DNA of 11,121 bases. It comes from Pseudomonadota bacterium (GTDB lineage: Bacteria > Pseudomonadota > Gammaproteobacteria > Burkholderiales > Burkholderiaceae_C). The stretch lies in assembly GCA_023394015.1 (NCBI GenBank), contig JAEXBL010000242.1, positions 1 to 11,121 on the forward strand, in the 5' to 3' direction. A model generated the notes under the pieces. The model made no database searches. It was not told where the DNA came from and saw nothing but the letters and a program-made list of their open reading frames with translations. The first letter of the stretch is position 1. Each line of letters opens with the position of its first letter. Made by a program: the position numbers and the translations under genes. This document shows positions 7,619 through 11,121 of the stretch, piece after piece.

Positions 7619-8544
7619 GCCTGATCGTCCCCGTTTACAAGAACGAAGCATCGCTGCCTGCGTTGCTCCAGGCGTTGAGCGCGCTTCATCAGGAGCTGAG
7701 CGGGCAACTGGAGGTGGTGTTCGTGGTGGATGGCAGCCCGGATCGCTGTCATGAGCTGCTCTGCCAGGCCTTGCCCGAGCAACCGTTCGCCGCGACACTG
7801 ATCCTGCTGTCGCGAAATTTCGGCGCCTTTGCCGCGGTGCGCGAGGGCATGGCCAGGGCCAGGGGGCGTTACTTTGCCGTCATGGCCGCCGACCTGCAGG
7901 AGCCGCCTGGCATGGTGGTGGAAATGTTCCAGATGTTGCGGACCCAGGAAGTGGATGTGGTGGTTGGCGTGCGCAGCGAACGTGGCGATCCGCTGCTGCA
8001 GCGCTGGCAGGCGAACCTTTTCTGGGGCGCCTATCGTCGCTGGGTGGTGCCGCAAATGCCACCTGGCGGGGTCGATGTGTTTGCCTGCAATGCGGCGTTT
8101 CGCGAGGCACTGCTGGCGCTGAGCGAAAGCCGCAGTTCCTTGATCGCACAGATCTTCTGGCTCGGCTTTCGGCGGGCCGAGGTGCCTTATGTGCGGCAGG
8201 CGCGCGAACATGGCCGCTCGGCCTGGACCTGGCGCAAGAAGGTCGAATACCTGGCCGACAGCGTGTTTGCCTTCACCGACCTGCCGGTGCGTCTGCTCAC
8301 CCGGGTGGGGGCGCTCGGCATGCTGGTGGCCGCGGCATTGGGGGTGGCGGTGCTGGGTGCCAAGCTGCTGGGCTTCATCGACGTGCCAGGCTACGCGATG
8401 ACGCTGATCGCCATTGTGTTTTTTGCGGCCCTCAACCTGCTGAGTCTGGGCATCGTCGGCACCTATGCCTGGCGCGCCTACGAGAACACCAAGCAGCGGC
8501 CGCAAGCGGTGGCCCTGCGCGTGCAGCACTTCGGGCCTGGATAA
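7606..8544 (+). CDS. GtrB-like polyprenyl-phosphate glycosyltransferase (GT2)
   Basis: Predicted 312-residue inner-membrane glycosyltransferase of the DPM1/GtrB type, which moves a sugar from a nucleotide donor to undecaprenyl phosphate on the cytoplasmic face. The GT-A domain begins LSLIVPVYKNEASLPALL; VDGSPD (41-46) and SRNFG (69-73) are family signatures, and AADLQEPP (94-101) contains the DxQ/DxD-type metal-binding motif. The stretch EHGRSAWTWRKKVEYL (211-226) is the amphipathic region typical of this group. Two membrane helices follow at about 233-257 and 262-287, then a short basic tail. Start GTG 7606 overlaps the aminotransferase gene by 13 bp and has AAGG six bases upstream. A GtrA-family gene two genes later supports a Gtr-like role; given the neighbours, the donor is probably a dTDP-aminosugar rather than UDP-glucose, which is inference. 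Confidence 0.92.
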   Translation: MPELSLIVPVYKNEASLPALLQALSALHQELSGQLEVVFVVDGSPDRCHELLCQALPEQPFAATLILLSRNFGAFAAVREGMARARGRYFAVMAADLQEPPGMVVEMFQMLRTQEVDVVVGVRSERGDPLLQRWQANLFWGAYRRWVVPQMPPGGVDVFACNAAFREALLALSESRSSLIAQIFWLGFRRAEVPYVRQAREHGRSAWTWRKKVEYLADSVFAFTDLPVRLLTRVGALGMLVAAALGVAVLGAKLLGFIDVPGYAMTLIAIVFFAALNLLSLGIVGTYAWRAYENTKQRPQAVALRVQHFGPG

Positions 8545-8554
8545 TTCGCGAGCC

Positions 8555-9340
8555 ATGGAGGCTGTCATTCATTCCAGCGCGCAGATCGCCGCAGCCCGCG
8601 TGGGCACGGGCGTGCGAGTGGGGGCGCTGGCCGTCGTGGGCGCCGGGGCTGTCCTGGAGGACGGTTGTGTCCTGGGCGCGGCTGCCTGCATTGGCGAGGG
8701 CGCCGTCGTCGGCGCCGCGGCGACGGTGGGCGAGGGGGCGATCGTCACGGCGGGTGTGCGTGTCGGGGCCGGTGCACGCGTCGAGGCCGGCGCCGTCGTC
8801 ACGCGCCAGGTGCCGCCGCGTGCCGTGGTGCAAGGGCCGGCAGCCACCATCGTGGGTTATGCCGACGTGCCGGCGCACCTGCCCGCCAGCCTGGCACCGC
8901 TCGCACCGGGCGTGATCGACAGCGTGGTAGCGGGCGTGCGCCTGCATGTGCTGCGCGAGGTGCGAGACATGCGTGGCGATCTTTGTGCCGCCGAGGTTGG
9001 CAGTGACCTGCCCTTCGTGGTGCGCCGCAGCTTCCTGATCTACAACGTTCCCAATGCGGAGCTGCGCGGAGAGCATGCGCATCGGCGCTGCGCCCAGTTC
9101 CTGATGGCGGTCAAGGGCTCCGTGCGTGTCATGGTCGACGATGGCCGCCAGCGCGAGGAGTTCAGCCTAGATCGACCCAACCTCGGGCTGTACCTGCCAC
9201 CCATGGTGTGGGGCACGCAATACCGCTATTCCGACGGCGCCGTGTTGCTGGTCCTGGCGTCGGATCCCTACGATCCGGCGGACTACATCCGCGATTACGG
9301 CGAGTTCGTCGCCCTGGTGGGGGCCAAGGCGGGATCATGA
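8555..9340 (+). CDS. Bifunctional hexapeptide acyltransferase / dTDP-sugar 3,4-ketoisomerase (WxcM/FdtD-like)
   Basis: Predicted 261-residue cytoplasmic fusion protein. Residues about 5-105 consist of [V/I]-G-x-G-A-x hexapeptides forming a left-handed beta-helix, ending in the family-like VVTRQVPPRAVVQGPAATIVGY (81-102); such domains N-acetylate nucleotide aminosugars with acetyl-CoA. Residues about 125-250 are a cupin-like WxcM/FdtA ketoisomerase: FLIYNVP, then RGEHAHR (171-177) with the HxH histidines of the active site, AVKGSVRVMVDDG, LPPMVWG and a YDPADYIRDY end. It would convert dTDP-4-keto-6-deoxyglucose to the 3-keto isomer for the aminotransferase and then acylate the amine. The acyltransferase half is short: family members I know carry a longer insert with an Asn-Asp loop, not seen here, so its activity is uncertain. 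Gene starts 10 bp after the glycosyltransferase stop; its TGA overlaps the next ATG. Confidence 0.88.
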   Translation: MEAVIHSSAQIAAARVGTGVRVGALAVVGAGAVLEDGCVLGAAACIGEGAVVGAAATVGEGAIVTAGVRVGAGARVEAGAVVTRQVPPRAVVQGPAATIVGYADVPAHLPASLAPLAPGVIDSVVAGVRLHVLREVRDMRGDLCAAEVGSDLPFVVRRSFLIYNVPNAELRGEHAHRRCAQFLMAVKGSVRVMVDDGRQREEFSLDRPNLGLYLPPMVWGTQYRYSDGAVLLVLASDPYDPADYIRDYGEFVALVGAKAGS

Positions 9341-9711
9341 TGGCCGGCGAAGCCCTGCGCTACCTGCTGGCGGGCGGCATCAACACACTGGTGACGTACA
9401 TCGCTTACCTGATGTTGCTGCAGGTGCTGCATTACCGCTGGGCTTACGTACTGGCGTTCGCCCTGGGCGTGGGCCTGTCTTTTGTGTTGCTGCGCCACCT
9501 GGTGTTCGCGCGGCCCGGCAAGCGCTACTCCCTGGCCTATGTGGCGGCCAGCCATGGCTTGCAACTGCTGCTGGGCCTGCTGGTGGTGGAGTTGTGGGTC
9601 GTCTGGCTGCACGGGCCGGCATGGCTGGCGCCACTGGCGGCCGTGCTGGTGTGTGTGCCGATCATGTTTGTCCTGCAGCGCTGGATTTTCACGCCCCATG
9701 TTGCCCGCTGA
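9337..9711 (+). CDS. GtrA-family membrane protein, probable lipid-linked sugar flippase
   Basis: Predicted 124-residue inner-membrane protein of the GtrA/DPMS family, thought to move polyprenyl-phosphate sugars across the membrane. Four hydrophobic segments are visible at about residues 8-29, 34-56, 66-88 and 96-115, the usual topology. The N-terminus EALRYLLAGGINTLVTYIAY is a clear GtrA signature, and the LRHLVF stretch after helix 2 and WIF near the C-terminus also fit. Start ATG 9337 overlaps the previous stop (ATGA), with AAGG seven bases upstream; ATG 9340 is the only close alternative. It overlaps the start of the following membrane protein gene by 14 bp. With the GtrB-like enzyme it forms two of the three parts of a Gtr system. 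Confidence 0.92.
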   Translation: MMAGEALRYLLAGGINTLVTYIAYLMLLQVLHYRWAYVLAFALGVGLSFVLLRHLVFARPGKRYSLAYVAASHGLQLLLGLLVVELWVVWLHGPAWLAPLAAVLVCVPIMFVLQRWIFTPHVAR

Positions 9712-11121
9712 AACCTCGCGCTGGCAGGGCGGCCTGGGGCGCCTGTGTGTGATCGTGCCGCTGTTGATGCTGGCGGCCAACGTACTGGCGTGGCTGCGCT
9801 GGGGGACCGATCTGCCTTTTTTGGACGACTGGCGTGCCTACAACCAGGGCGTGGCCTTGTCGTGGGCGCCGGAGCATTTGTTCCAGGCGGTCAACAACAC
9901 CATCTCGCCCGTCGGCATGGCGCTGGATGTGCTGGCGCAGCGCTGGTTGGGTGGCAATCCGCTGCCGTATCAAGCGCTGTCCATGCTCGGTGTGCTTGGC
10001 AGCTTGCTGTGGTTGCAATGGCGCCTGTTGGGTTGGGTGGTGCCCGAGGCGTCGGCGCGCCAGCTGCTGTTTCTGCTCACCATCTTCATGCTTCAGTCGG
10101 GCAGCTACTGGGGCGAGCAGAGCCTGGCCTACCACCAGGCGCTGCCGCTGGTGGCCTTGCTGGCTGCCGCGTGGCTGGGCTTGGTGGTGGAGGTGGCGCT
10201 GCTCTGGCGGCTGCTGGGCTGTGCGGCGCTGGGTCTGGTGGCCGGACTTTCCTACGTGTCCGGCGCGATCGGCGCGGTGATCATGGGGGGCATCTGGGTG
10301 CTGTGGTCGATGCTGACCCGTGGCGGCGCGCAGGCGACCACGGGTTTGGCGCGACGCAGCTTGTCTGGCGGCGTGGCCCTGGCCTTGAGCGGCGCTCTGA
10401 CCCTGGCACTGCAGCTGTGGCTGACGCGGCAACCAGGCGCTGATGACCGGGGCCAGGGCATGCCCTTGACCTGGCCGATCGAGGCCGATTTCTGGTGGTA
10501 CGCGGCGGGCAAGCTGGGACGCAGCACGGGCCGCAGCTTTGGCCCGATCGCGCTGGAGGCGGCATGGGTGGCTGCCTGGGCGCTCGTGCTTCTCGTGGCG
10601 ACCCTGCTGGTGTTGACGCGGCTGTCTGCGTTCCGGCAAGCGTCGGCATGGCGGGAGCGGTTCCATCGCCTGACGCTGGTTTTTCTGCCACTGCTGGCCG
10701 TGGTGTCGGCCTACCTCGTGCTGGTGAGCCTGGGGCGTGCCGGCTTGCGTCCGGCGTCGGTGCAGAGTGCAGGCGAGGTGTTCCAGTTCGCCTACGGCCG
10801 CTTCCATTTTTTCTGGCTCACCCTGCTGCTGCCTTGGCTGGCCGCGGTACCGGTGGTGTTGTTCGCCGACCGGGCGGGGCGGCGGCAGGCGTCGGCTCCG
10901 TTGGGCACGGCGGCCATGCTGTTGGCGGCCGTTGCGATTCTGGGGGTAGCCTGGGTGCGTGGCGTATTCGATGTGGCGGCGCACTACCGCAGTGCCTCGG
11001 AATTCAGGGCGGGTGAGATCCGGTGCCTGAGTCGCCAGCTCGGCTCTGGCCAGCCTGTCCGCTGCCCCGGCTTTGATGCCGTGGATATGCCGGACTGGAC
11101 GCGCGCCTACAACCATGGGCG
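9698..11121 (+). CDS. Polytopic membrane protein, candidate GT-C periplasmic glycosyltransferase (partial at window end)
   Basis: An open frame of 474 complete codons runs from ATG 9698 to the window edge with no stop, so the C-terminus is missing. About ten hydrophobic segments are visible (for example residues 14-33, 92-114, 121-137, 148-170, 173-205, 222-242, 286-307, 325-345, 369-390, 402-420), followed by a soluble stretch from about 421. The first loop holds DLPFLDDW (38-45); acidic residues in the first periplasmic loop are a hallmark of GT-C glycosyltransferases that use polyprenyl-linked donors. I do not recognise the exact family. The place after GtrB-like and GtrA genes is where the variable, serotype-specific Gtr transferase normally sits, so it probably transfers the flipped sugar to a periplasmic acceptor. 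The start overlaps gtrA by 14 bp; TTG 9701 is an alternative. It could instead be another polymerase- or transporter-like envelope protein. Confidence 0.82.
   Translation, partial: MLPAETSRWQGGLGRLCVIVPLLMLAANVLAWLRWGTDLPFLDDWRAYNQGVALSWAPEHLFQAVNNTISPVGMALDVLAQRWLGGNPLPYQALSMLGVLGSLLWLQWRLLGWVVPEASARQLLFLLTIFMLQSGSYWGEQSLAYHQALPLVALLAAAWLGLVVEVALLWRLLGCAALGLVAGLSYVSGAIGAVIMGGIWVLWSMLTRGGAQATTGLARRSLSGGVALALSGALTLALQLWLTRQPGADDRGQGMPLTWPIEADFWWYAAGKLGRSTGRSFGPIALEAAWVAAWALVLLVATLLVLTRLSAFRQASAWRERFHRLTLVFLPLLAVVSAYLVLVSLGRAGLRPASVQSAGEVFQFAYGRFHFFWLTLLLPWLAAVPVVLFADRAGRRQASAPLGTAAMLLAAVAILGVAWVRGVFDVAAHYRSASEFRAGEIRCLSRQLGSGQPVRCPGFDAVDMPDWTRAYNHG

Noticed and set aside
8675..8746. Tandem DNA repeat in the acyltransferase half
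   Set aside because: The two 36-base units are only about 25 of 36 identical; this is better explained as protein-level hexapeptide periodicity than as a DNA repeat element.
9689..11116. Long minus-strand open frame (475 codons) opposite the last gene
   Set aside because: Its translation is dominated by Gln, Arg and His with no domain, as expected for the antisense of a Leu-rich membrane protein; the plus-strand frame has clear membrane segments and operon context.
1..11121. CRISPR arrays, tRNA or rRNA genes, insertion sequences, attachment sites
   Set aside because: I saw no regularly spaced repeats, no RNA gene signatures, no transposase or integrase coding sequence and no terminal inverted repeats flanking the cassette within the window.

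Overview
The window is GC-rich, gene-dense bacterial DNA. A PhaF/PhaI-type phasin, a DUF3108 protein with a proline-rich TonB-like N-terminus, and the rfbB-rfbD-rfbA order suggest a betaproteobacterium, most likely Burkholderiales/Comamonadaceae. This placement is inferred from protein character, not from a search.

Left part (about 1-3434, minus strand). Transcription runs leftward through four genes: a phasin for polyhydroxyalkanoate (PHA) granules, a membrane-anchored DUF3108 protein, a TetR-family regulator whose N-terminus resembles PhaD, and a TPR-repeat protein. None of them concerns surface sugars. The 165 bp gap at 3435-3599 separates them from a divergent operon and must hold promoters for both directions. 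It contains two small inverted repeats, one of the form CTGC-N4-GCAG, the arrangement I recall for the PHA regulator PhaR.

Right part (3600 to the window end, plus strand). Eight genes follow with almost no spacing, and five of the seven junctions overlap. rfbB, rfbD and rfbA come first. RfbA makes dTDP-glucose and RfbB makes dTDP-4-keto-6-deoxyglucose. The expected rfbC (3,5-epimerase of the rhamnose branch) is absent. In its place are a DegT/DnrJ/EryC1 sugar aminotransferase, a GtrB-like polyprenyl-phosphate glycosyltransferase, a protein fusing a short left-handed beta-helix acyltransferase to a WxcM/FdtA-type 3,4-ketoisomerase, a GtrA-family small membrane protein, and a large polytopic membrane protein that runs off the window.

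Taken together, the right part looks like a self-contained sugar-decoration operon. It would make a dTDP-linked 3-amino-3,6-dideoxyhexose (Fuc3N or Qui3N type, probably N-acylated), load it onto undecaprenyl phosphate (GtrB-like), flip it (GtrA) and attach it to a periplasmic acceptor (last gene). Classical gtrABC O-antigen modification clusters use a housekeeping nucleotide sugar. Here the precursor genes are interleaved with the gtr-like genes. The sugar identity and the acceptor are inference.
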